Positions 1 to 8,980 of a stretch of 10,604 nt of DNA are shown here, piece after piece. Within the stretch, counting starts at the first letter, position 1; every line of letters starts with the position of its first letter. Location of the stretch: contig JADGJH010001337.1 in the NCBI GenBank assembly GCA_027596945.1, forward strand, positions 1-10,604, in the 5' to 3' direction. The notes under the pieces are model-generated. The model did not search any database. It was given only the letters and a program-made list of their open reading frames with translations, and was not told the origin of the DNA. The translations under genes were made by a program, and so were the position numbers. The DNA is from Physocladia obscura (lineage: Eukaryota > Chytridiomycota > Chytridiomycetes > Chytridiales > Chytriomycetaceae).

Positions 1-857
1 AATAATATTTAATAAAATTGGAAATAAAAGTATTATTTATTAGATAACTGTGAAAGAATATAAATTTTATTTCATTCTTGGCAAAAGTCAAGAATAGGGA
101 TAAAATGTTTTAACTTTTTGTCTTTTACATTTGAACTATTTATTTTGCTTAGAAATTGGTTTTTGATTAATATTGAGGCATTAAAAATGAGGCACAAAAG
201 TTTTATTATTGAGGCATGAAATTGGGCATTTAAATTGTTGTTCTATTCGTGGAAATAAATAATAAGGTTCTAAAACTAAATTATACTTTACTCTGCAAAT
301 TCCATCAGCTCAAGTGAATCTGCTTTTGCAGCATTCTCAGTAACAGTTATAGCAAGCTGCTATTTGAGGTAATCCAAATTTGGAACAAAAGCAGAAAAAA
401 AAAGATTTGGAAATGAAAATACAAACTCTGTAAAATGATATCAATATACTCATTGTTTGCATTTCAGTACAGGAAAAATACAATTTTATGAGTTAGTTCC
501 ACTGTCTAGATTCCTGTTTGACACCAGCAAGACTGTATTCCTCTTGGAAGCAAAAGCAAGCCATTAATACAATCCAAATTTTTGTGAATGGCAAACTGCT
601 AATATTTCCATACCAATACTGTCAGAAATTGCGATTCTCACTTTTGTGAAATACTTGTACATATTTACTTGTAACATGTCAAATTAATTGCCCTTTTTAT
701 TGCCACATTTTGCCAACATATATTTTATAGCAAAAAAAGGTACCTCTCATCTTTTTTTTCAACAATGAAATTGGAATGAATTTGGAAGCCCCAAAAGATC
801 CAATGAACATTGGAGTTTGCTATAGAGTTTGATTGACTGTGTTCCAATACGATTTAC

Positions 858-880
858 AAAAAAAAAAAGAAAAAAAAAGA
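858..880. repeat. A-rich simple repeat
   Basis: Two runs of A are broken by single G residues, giving an almost pure purine tract about 130 bp past the stop codon of the minus-strand hydrolase gene. It is a low-complexity tract with no assigned function. Confidence 0.8.
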
Positions 881-918
881 AGATTCCAGCTGTTGGCCAG
901 CTAGTCATGGAAAATTTG

Positions 919-924
919 TTTATT
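919..924 (-). terminator. Poly(A) signal of the Bem46-like gene
   Basis: AATAAA reads on the minus strand about 50 nt after the TAA stop of the hydrolase gene (975). It is a canonical cleavage/polyadenylation hexamer in the expected place; the cleavage site itself cannot be seen. Confidence 0.6.
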
Positions 925-974
925 AAAATCTATTGTTGAAAAAATAAAAAATGAAAGGAGTGAAATTTTTTTAA

Positions 975-2249
975 TTAATTGTTAACATTTATTTTCTGAT
1001 CAACAAAAGTTTGAATGTGCTCAAAATATCCGTATTTCATACACGTATCATTATGTGTGCCCTTCTCAAATTCAATCCATCTCACATTCCATTCGTCAAA
1101 ACCAAAATGGAGCGCTTGATGATCACTATTGCTGTCTTGGAGAAAATTGAACTTCTGTTTAATGTTTTTCTCATTTTCTGAACTCAAGCCAGACCGAGAT
1201 AGCCGAACAGTTTTTGCCAGCTGAATCATATGCCATTGCGGAATAAGTTCATCCACACAGCCAGACAACATAAGGATAGGTACGTGTGGGGGGATAGCCT
1301 TGATTGACTTTTCGGAATTCCAAATTTGATGACAAAGAAATGTCAAATATTTGAGTGCTGGCATAACACTGGGAATCAACTTTGGCTAAAATGAAGTTCA
1401 TTTAAGTCAGAAGTAGCATAGAAGATAAAGAAGGAGAGGAAAAAGGAAGACGAAAAAAAGGATAATAAAGATCATCACTTTACCAAGCTCAGGAATGTAT
1501 TTTCAACAATAACCGCAGATATTTTCTCGGGATTTCTAGATTTTAATTTCAACACTCAGTATTTAAGGTTATCACGAAATAGAATTTGATAGCCTTTGTA
1601 CCGCGCAGCAAGGTCAATAGCGACTGCGCCACCAATAGATTGACCATACACAATAATCTTTGTAGATCCAAGCTCCGGATGATTTAAAATCCAGTCAAGT
1701 GCAGTTTGTGCGTCGATTTTCAAGCCTTTTTCTGACGGAGTGCCGTCACTAAGACCATAACCACGATATGACAACATAAAAACATTAACGCCTGCAAGAT
1801 TTTTTATTCTGCTTGCTAAAGGTAAGCGATGTCCCATATTTCCAGCATTTGCGTGACAATAAAGCAGAGTGATGTTTGCGGGAGAATCGGACGGAGAAGC
1901 GCGATGGAAAATTGCGAAACCAGTGATTCGCACCCCATCGACTGTGCGCATTGCAACGGACGCGTAGTCTTGCATGGCAAACTTGGATGGCTCGTCGACG
2001 GTGGTGCGCGATCCTGGAGGCATTGACGCCATATCTATTTTGTTGTTTTTTATTTGTTTGTTAGTTAACCATACATTATACTCAACTAACGTTATGGGTT
2101 CTTATCTGTCACTCACAGATGAGCTTATCCTGGTGTGCATACAGAAACCCCATTAATACCGTGGCTGCAACAACTGCCGTGTTGAAAACCGCCTCGCCAC
2201 CCCACGGCAACCAGACAAACGGCAACTCAACCATCCACAAAAACTTCAT
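975..2249 (-). CDS. bem46: Bem46/ABHD13-like alpha/beta hydrolase, four exons
   Basis: Membrane-anchored serine hydrolase of the Bem46/ABHD13 family; its substrate is not established. My exon model is 2249-2117, 2034-1602, 1535-1484 and 1385-975, giving 342 aa against about 337 in human ABHD13. Donors are GTGAGT, GTACAA and GTAAAG, all acceptors are TAG, and all joins keep frame (phases 1, 2, 0). Exon 1 gives a hydrophobic N-terminus with a membrane segment at about residues 20-37, then QDKLIY, which joins directly to MPPGSRT as in family members. Visible motifs are HANAGNMGHRLP (residues 105-116; usually HGNAGN), YRGYG, nucleophile elbow GQSIGG with Ser177, VENTFLSLP, probable acid Asp251 in VDELIP, and catalytic His317 in GTHNDT. 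The stretch from about 259 to 316 is some 35 residues longer than I recall for animal ABHD13. The family assignment is secure; the start codon is less so. Confidence 0.93.
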
Positions 2250-2650
2250 TGAGTCAATTTTCTTTGAAAAGAAAACTGAAAAATTATGTTTCTCAATGTT
2301 ATAAAAGGCGTATAATAAATCAGATTCTGATTATATAAAGCTCAAACATTGAAGTAGGTGTATGGCGTTTGCGAAAAGAAACATTTGTGGGAACTTCGAA
2401 AGCTGCGCTGCATAATAATAAAGGCGGCTCCAAATCCTCGACTTCGATTGTTGGGTTTTAATAGCACGGGTATAATATTTGCAATTGGAAGACATTGAGC
2501 AACCTGCGATCTGGCAAATGTGGACTCCACTTGCTAACACAACTTTTTGTGTTGATAGTATCAAAAATGAAGACCGAAGACATAAGTTTTTGAAGCTTAG
2601 AAAATATACCAGTTTCTGTGGTATCGAAATAAAACGGTTGTGTTTTTCAT
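2250..2650. other. Intergenic region between two minus-strand genes
   Basis: These 401 bp separate the end of the small three-exon gene from the start of the hydrolase gene, both on the minus strand. They should hold the hydrolase promoter (TATA-like site at 2331-2337) and the 3' end of the small gene. Open frames cross it on both strands, but I find no intron-joined or recognisable protein in any of them. CpG is present at ordinary levels, unlike the window flanks. Confidence 0.55.
2331..2337 (-). promoter_or_regulatory. TATA-like element upstream of the Bem46-like gene
   Basis: TATATAA reads on the minus strand about 82 nt before the hydrolase ATG at 2249, a reasonable distance for a TATA box with a short leader. 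It directly abuts a perfect palindrome, ATCAGATTCTGAT (2319-2331). The role is inferred from position only. Confidence 0.4.
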
Positions 2651-3167
2651 TTACCAATTTTTATTTCCAAAATATTTTTTTTTTGTTGTTGGCGCATCTT
2701 TGTTGACGATCAACCAATCGATCACGCCTTCCACCCAACCGGCATATTGACTGGCCCAATTTCTCCACGATCCGCTTTGACCTATTGAAGGAGCAGGGAT
2801 AGAGAATTTAATAAAGTGTACTGTTTTTTTCCAGGGTTTTTTCGCAGACCCACACACATACAAACACACACGAAAATAAAAAGACTCAACTGCCATTTCA
2901 GACTCGGTTGCGTTGCTTTCAGACCATCCACTTTTACGCAGTTTGTCGACGGTAAGAAGTTTGTTCAAGCCTGGTATTTTATTTTATATTTTATGAAAGT
3001 ATTTTATTATCGATGTGGGTGATTGTGAGATATTTGAATGAGTAAGAAAGGCGTGATGATATCTATCCAGAAAGTCAAGAATTGGAGGGGTAGGGGTAAC
3101 AAGACTTACGAACTGCACGCTTTGAATTCATGGTACGGTCAACGGCTCTTTTGAATCGGGAGAGCAT
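2651..3167 (-). CDS. Small unrecognised protein, three exons, 95 aa
   Basis: I do not recognise this protein. The exon model is 3167-3110, 2970-2872 and 2781-2651. Introns are 139 nt (GTAAGT..CCAG) and 90 nt (GTGTGT..ATAG), both phase 1, and the joins recreate Arg codons. The ATG follows a run of A on the minus strand. Residues 1-20 (MLSRFKRAVDRTMNSKRAVR) are basic, without acid except one Asp, and look like an amphipathic mitochondrial targeting peptide. The middle contains ESEMAVESFYF, and the C-terminal part is Trp-rich (SGSWRNWASQYAGWVEGVIDW) before a Lys-rich tail. Support for a real gene comes from the strong first donor, phase agreement, ordinary CpG content and the non-random residue pattern. 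The gene is divergent from the isomerase gene. An AATAAA lies inside the last codons (2660-2665), so the C-terminus or 3' end could differ. Mitochondrial location is inference. Confidence 0.62.
2660..2665 (-). terminator. AATAAA within the last codons of the small gene
   Basis: AATAAA on the minus strand begins 12 nt before the TAA stop (2653-2651). With cleavage 10-30 nt downstream the mRNA would end at or shortly after the stop, giving an almost absent 3' UTR. It may also be a chance AT-rich match. Confidence 0.35.
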
Positions 3168-3492
3168 TTTTTTTTTTGTAGTTTTTGAGGGTTTTGTCAG
3201 TATTGCAGTATTTTAAGGTTGTTCAGCTATAGCCAATTGTCATGTGCCTATTCCAATTTTCCAGGTTTTCACAGTCCATAGTATAAAATACACCTCTATT
3301 TGTTGCGACTTTTTTTTTTCCTTCTTTACTCTTGTTACAACCATTGTATTTTGGATTTTGACATTTAGAAAAGAAAAGTTTGCACACATATTATATATTG
3401 CCGTTTGAAATCGAATGGTAAGAGTTTGAAATCGACAATTCCGATAGTCAGTGATTGTGCATGATTATTTTCAACCGAAAAAACAACAGAAA
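3168..3492. promoter_or_regulatory. Divergent promoter of the small gene and GPI
   Basis: These 325 bp lie between two ATGs that point away from each other. On the plus strand there is a CCAAT box at 3233-3237, a second CCAAT at about 3252-3256 and TATAAAA at 3282-3288. A pyrimidine-rich tract follows at about 3309-3330, and a second TATA-like TATATA lies near 3392. A 12-bp direct repeat (3403-3414 and 3424-3435) and two short upstream ATGs (3415, 3461) lie just before the GPI start. The transcription starts are not visible, so assigning each element to one gene is inference. Confidence 0.6.

Positions 3493-3496
<4 letters not shown>
3461..3496 (+). CDS. Upstream ORF overlapping the GPI start codon
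   Basis: An ATG at 3461 opens an 11-codon frame whose TGA stop (3494-3496) overlaps the GPI ATG (3493-3495) as ATGA. A shorter upstream ORF of four codons runs from 3415 to 3429. If the transcript begins near the TATA box at 3282, both would be in the leader and the second could tune GPI translation by termination and reinitiation. If transcription starts downstream of 3461 they are irrelevant. Confidence 0.35.
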
Positions 3497-5487
<1,991 letters not shown>

Positions 5488-5525
5488 AGTTAAGCTCGTG
5501 TTGCTTGATAAAAGTCAAAAATGCC

Positions 5526-5531
5526 AATAAA
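5526..5531 (+). terminator. Poly(A) signal of GPI
   Basis: AATAAA lies 39 nt after the GPI stop codon and is followed by a second overlapping ATAAA. Cleavage 10-30 nt downstream would place the GPI mRNA end inside the last codons of the convergent F-box gene, so the two transcripts probably overlap tail to tail. Confidence 0.65.
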
Positions 5532-5551
5532 TAAAGTGAAAAAGCTGTGAT

Positions 5552-5557
5552 TTTATT
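5552..5557 (-). terminator. AATAAA overlapping the F-box gene stop codon
   Basis: On the minus strand the last codons read ACC AAA TAA AA, so AATAAA (5557..5552) includes the TAA stop. It is the only canonical hexamer I see for this gene before the GPI coding region begins on the other strand. Confidence 0.45.
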
Positions 5558-8144
5558 TGGTGAAATCATACACAACCAACGCGCCGTTATACAAGCCGGC
5601 AACCAAGACCTGTTGATTACCAACAACTTCCAAACACAACACAGCACTTTTAACGTCACTTACCAACGACCGTCGCAAAGCACCTCTCCTGCGTTTATCC
5701 CAGACGCGAATCCTTCCATCCCAAGCACCTGCAACAACAACATCCCAGTTTTCATTCAAACATGTAATCCAATCGCCTAGCGAATGTAGAGAAACAGTTT
5801 CTGTCGTAAATATAAAATTTGGTTCTATTTGATTTAGTGTCCCTGTTACTGCTGTTGCTGGTAATCGAGGAATTGTCGAAACTTTCCATCCGCGAAGATT
5901 TCCGTCTTTAAATCCGCACAGGAGATCCCATTGATTGCATGATGCGCTACTTAATCTTTTGTTTTCGATGGGAGCTATTTGACTAATTTGTGCGCTGTTC
6001 ATGCCAGACACTGTTTCAAAGCATCCAATAAAGGACAGTGATCCTCCAGTTTCAGCTGTGTAAATTTCGCAATCGATTACTGAAACTTCGGAAACTGCCA
6101 TCAAGTCACGTTGCGGATCCAAAATAGGCGATATATGGATTACTCTTAGTTGTTTTTCTTGTCGTTGAATCCTTTGTTGAGATCCCTCGGCAGGCGAAGG
6201 ATTCTGCCGACAATATTTCCATAAAGACACCACCCCTAGCGAACACGCATCAATAATCCACCATTCATTGTTTCTAGCCGCGTCAGGGTCTTGAAATATT
6301 TTTACTGTGCAAATATTTGCGTCGTTTTTTGAGATTGAAGCCACCATATGATGTTGACCGCCATCGTTGCTGTTGATCGGTTTCAAAAAGTAGTCCCAGA
6401 GACAGATGGAGTTTTTTTGACTCGTTGCAATTAAACCATTGCACACATCAATGCAGGTGACTTGTGGTGCGTTCAGTGAAAGCGGGGGTTGTTGGTGGTG
6501 GCGATCGGAAGTAGCGAGCAGTTTGACAATACGGTTGCGACTTTTTGTTGAAAATATTTCGATAGATCCTGTGCCGCGACCTCCAGCAATTAAATACTCT
6601 TTGTATAGAGAGATGCATTCAACTGGATCTGAAAAAAATAAAAGAAAAGGAACGATTTCAAAGACAAGAAGAAAAAGACAGAGATTTGGTGTTAACTTAC
6701 AAGAAACGGGGATTGTACAAAAAAGTTGAAGTTCAAATTTTCCAGTCCCTTTCCAACGAGCTCCAGAAATTTGTGGTGGCGGTTTTGACTTGTTGGGTTC
6801 AATGCCGTCATCGCTATCTTCACTTTCACCATAAGCATCATTGCCATCAACAGTTTCTCCAATCCGCCACCCGTCATTTCCGTTTCCTTCCAACCAAACT
6901 GACCCCTCATTTGTCACAAGCTCTTCCGAGGCGTCAGAATTACGCCGTCCCCTCGCCCAGTTCCCATCTGCAATATCTTGCCACCCTTGTTTATCATCTT
7001 GCTCCGAAATAATTTTTCCACCGCCACTGCTGCTGCTATTCGCGGCAGCGATTCTACTGAAAGCGCGTTGTTGAAGGGCGGAAGGCACAATTTTCCAGAT
7101 TTTCACTGTTTTGTCCCACGACCCAGTGAAAACCTGCTGCCCATCAGGGGCGACAACAATGCACGTTATACCGTGACTATGAGATTGTTTCTGGCGGCGA
7201 TATGTGTATGGGCTTTGAAGAAACGTTTTACGCGTGGAGTATTGGGATCTGTATATATCGTGCCATGGCACAATAGCATTAGCGTTATCCAACGGCTTGC
7301 TATAATCTTGAGCTTCAATTTTGTGACTTTTTTGGGATCCAGGTTTGTCACTTGAATTTTTACATTTTTGCATTAGACCTTGTGCTGTTGAAATTTGACT
7401 GTTTGCAGCTTTGTAGGCAACCAGTTCACAATTTATACCGGTCGTCTGACACGCATTACGCCAGTATAATTTATCTGATGCAAGTAAAGCAAAAAATAAA
7501 CACGCTCGAGAAAGACACGTGACTGTTTTCGGTGGGAGTTTTTCAAAAATTAAAAGCCACAGCTCACAAGGTAATTTTCGTGATCCGCAGCAAATGGCAT
7601 TATCAATCATATTTGGTTTTGATGGAGATGGTGGAACAAAAATGTGTAAAGATGTTTCGTAATCTGTTTCACAGCCAGTATTTTCTCGCTTCGTCTTCTT
7701 TATAACAGTCGCTGATGGTCCAGATTTTGAAATTGAGGATGATCGACTGTCTTTTGACTTTCCCAAGTTCAAATAAGCATCGAAATCACTGGAAAATAAA
7801 TATTCCGATTCAATAGCATGAAAGTTTCTTGACACAGAGAGGTCTGTATAATCTTTTTCTTCTGCTTCGATCAATTCTGTTTCTTCGTCTGAAATCTGAT
7901 CTGACACTTGACTAAATGGCCGCTTTATTTGCGGTTGATACGGAGGCGTCATTATGCGCGCTTCGGGCCTGTCGGGCAGTTCAGGGTGTAGAACTAGCTT
8001 GGTGTCGAAATCGTCCAGCGTCGATTCAAAATCCGCGGAATCGTCTCCGTCCGTATCTGAGCGTGGAGAAAATGGCGCAATACTCCGACTACATTGTTTC
8101 TCCTCGGATCTGTGTTTAGTTGTAATCTTGGCCCGTTTTCTCAT
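5553..8144 (-). CDS. F-box and WD40-repeat protein, probable SCF adaptor
   Basis: Likely substrate receptor of an SCF ubiquitin ligase: the F-box would bind Skp1 and the propeller the target. The full frame is 863 codons, but an intron at 6700-6629 (GTAAGT..TTCAG, 72 nt) interrupts it and the spliced product is 839 aa. The N-terminus is basic (RKRAK) then acidic and Ser-rich to about residue 180. The F-box is at about 189-232 (RKLPCELWLLIFEKLPP to LYWRNAC). The first WD blade is at about 323-351 (GSWDKTVKIW). A long polar, acidic insert (about 360-460) follows, then degenerate blades (LIATSQKNSICLWDY, GVVSLWKYC, LLCGFKDGNLRGWKV, VVVAGAWDGRIRVWD and a last blade ending LVVYDFTK). An in-frame TAA lies eight codons upstream of the ATG, fixing the start unless there is an upstream exon. 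I cannot name an ortholog; the target is unknown. Confidence 0.9.
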   Translation of the reverse strand: MRKRAKITTKHRSEEKQCSRSIAPFSPRSDTDGDDSADFESTLDDFDTKLVLHPELPDRPEARIMTPPYQPQIKRPFSQVSDQISDEETELIEAEEKDYTDLSVSRNFHAIESEYLFSSDFDAYLNLGKSKDSRSSSISKSGPSATVIKKTKRENTGCETDYETSLHIFVPPSPSKPNMIDNAICCGSRKLPCELWLLIFEKLPPKTVTCLSRACLFFALLASDKLYWRNACQTTGINCELVAYKAANSQISTAQGLMQKCKNSSDKPGSQKSHKIEAQDYSKPLDNANAIVPWHDIYRSQYSTRKTFLQSPYTYRRQKQSHSHGITCIVVAPDGQQVFTGSWDKTVKIWKIVPSALQQRAFSRIAAANSSSSGGGKIISEQDDKQGWQDIADGNWARGRRNSDASEELVTNEGSVWLEGNGNDGWRIGETVDGNDAYGESEDSDDGIEPNKSKPPPQISGARWKGTGKFELQLFCTIPVSCKLTPNLCLFLLVFEIVPFLLFFSDPVECISLYKEYLIAGGRGTGSIEIFSTKSRNRIVKLLATSDRHHQQPPLSLNAPQVTCIDVCNGLIATSQKNSICLWDYFLKPINSNDGGQHHMVASISKNDANICTVKIFQDPDAARNNEWWIIDACSLGVVSLWKYCRQNPSPAEGSQQRIQRQEKQLRVIHISPILDPQRDLMAVSEVSVIDCEIYTAETGGSLSFIGCFETVSGMNSAQISQIAPIENKRLSSASCNQWDLLCGFKDGNLRGWKVSTIPRLPATAVTGTLNQIEPNFIFTTETVSLHSLGDWITCLNENWDVVVAGAWDGRIRVWDKRRRGALRRSLVSDVKSAVLCLEVVGNQQVLVAGLYNGALVVYDFTK
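6629..6700 (-). other. Stop-free 72-nt intron in the F-box/WD40 gene
   Basis: The donor is GTAAGT at 6700, the acceptor TTTTTTCAG ends at 6629, and a long pyrimidine tract precedes it. It is phase 1 and joining gives a Tyr codon. The length is divisible by three and the intron reads through without a stop. Unspliced it would add 24 hydrophobic residues (a stretch resembling LCLFLLVFEIVPFLLFF) before the second propeller blade, which argues strongly that it is removed in the normal protein. Confidence 0.85.
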
Positions 8145-8224
8145 CTCTGATTTGTAAATCTTTTGTTATTGTCAATTTTGTTTGAATTGAGAAATTCGGA
8201 AAACAAGGAAAGTCGCAGAGAATT
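8145..8224 (-). promoter_or_regulatory. Short upstream region of the F-box gene
   Basis: About 80 bp lie between the F-box gene ATG and the onset of decayed, CpG-poor DNA. They retain two CpGs (about 8206 and 8214) and an ATTGTCAATTTTG stretch, but I see no clear TATA or CCAAT element. The promoter must be very short or extend into the decayed DNA. Confidence 0.4.
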
Positions 8225-8740
8225 ATGAAACAACTGCAAGCATTAGCTGCCTTCAAATATGCATCCAAGAGTACCAGAGTTCATGCATTATACAATTACC
8301 TCTTCCACTACATGACAATGACCTCAATTTCCAAAATTTACAGCAAATCAATCATGATGCTGGATCAGCCGATTCAAATCAGATGAAACTCTCAAACAAA
8401 AGCAGCAAAATATGATTTTCACAAGAAGCTCTCAGCTAATCAGCAAAGTTTGCTCATTGAATTTTTCACTCACCATTATCTTTTTTGGAGCAAATCAATC
8501 AATCAGCAAAACAATCTTGTGTGTGAGATTACTGGCATGAAACTTTCACCCAATATGTGGACTGTTGATAGGGTTGTTAACAGTATTGTAACTGGAGTTT
8601 TGGGTGAATACAGGATTGGCTAAGAGATTGAATGATATGAAAGAGCTGAGGATTTTACAACGTATGGTTCTAAATATCAAAATTGGTTTTAAATATTACA
8701 ATAGGTTGATAGGAGGAAAATTTTCATGATTGTGGAGATG
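8225..8740 (+). pseudogene. Decayed ORF with HTH-like and HNH-like segments
   Basis: From an ATG at 8225 one frame stays open for about 130 codons except a TGA at 8384, then ends at a TAA at 8621; a shifted frame continues the coding character to about 8730 (GLAKRLNDMKELRI). The first part (ALYNYLFHYMTMTSISKIYS) resembles a transposase helix-turn-helix; the next (KKLSANQQSLLIEFF) also recalls transposase N-termini. Then follows C-x-x-TG-x-x-LSP-x-x-W-T-VDR-x-x-NS, which resembles the Cys..VDR..N core of HNH nucleases. Almost no CpG is left. It is too broken to be functional. Both domain likenesses are my pattern reading; an origin from a transposon or other integrated element is inference. 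Confidence 0.45.
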
Positions 8741-8980
8741 CTGCAACTGAAGAAGCTATGTTGGCTTCTCATTGAACAAGCATTTTTACTCAAGTAATTT
8801 TACTCATACCTTGATTCCATTCATGCCTTCAGAGCATCAGCAATGTTTTGTAACAATATGACTTGACTTAGAAACAGCAAGAGGATCATATTAGAACAAT
8901 ATATTTTTTATTTGAAAATAATTACATTATCCTTTTGAGCTGAAATAAATGAATTGTCACATTTTCATTGAAACGTCACA
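8741..8980. other. AT-rich spacer between decayed ORFs
   Basis: This stretch has stops in all forward frames, an AT-rich core near 8900-8950 and an AATAAA at about 8944. It could be the remains of the 3' end of the upstream decayed ORF and the promoter of the next one. Nothing recognisable is present. Confidence 0.4.

Larger units (their letters stand above)
1..960. other. AT-rich, CpG-poor flank with no supportable gene
   Basis: No intact gene is visible. The stretch is very AT-rich and I count only three CpG dinucleotides (near 248, 631 and 850). Short reading stretches can be seen on the minus strand, for example one ending at a TAA at 290..288 and another ending near 497, but each is only some tens of codons, is interrupted and is not recognisable. 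The base composition resembles the decayed DNA at the right end of the window more than the gene island, so old repeat DNA is the likeliest content. The poly(A) site of the neighbouring hydrolase gene lies at the right end of this stretch. Confidence 0.5.

Noticed and set aside
2319..2331. Palindrome ATCAGATTCTGAT as an operator
   Set aside because: Six-bp arms beside a TATA-like site are suggestive but single and short; no second copy was found.
2331..2706. Open frames of 60-110 codons on both strands between the hydrolase and the small gene
   Set aside because: They overlap each other, mostly lack good ATG starts, show no recognisable protein pattern and need no introns to explain; they look like chance openings in intergenic DNA.
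6439..7355. Several plus-strand open frames of about 70-125 codons
   Set aside because: They lie opposite the F-box/WD40 coding sequence, whose frame, motifs and domain order are clear; these are antisense shadows.
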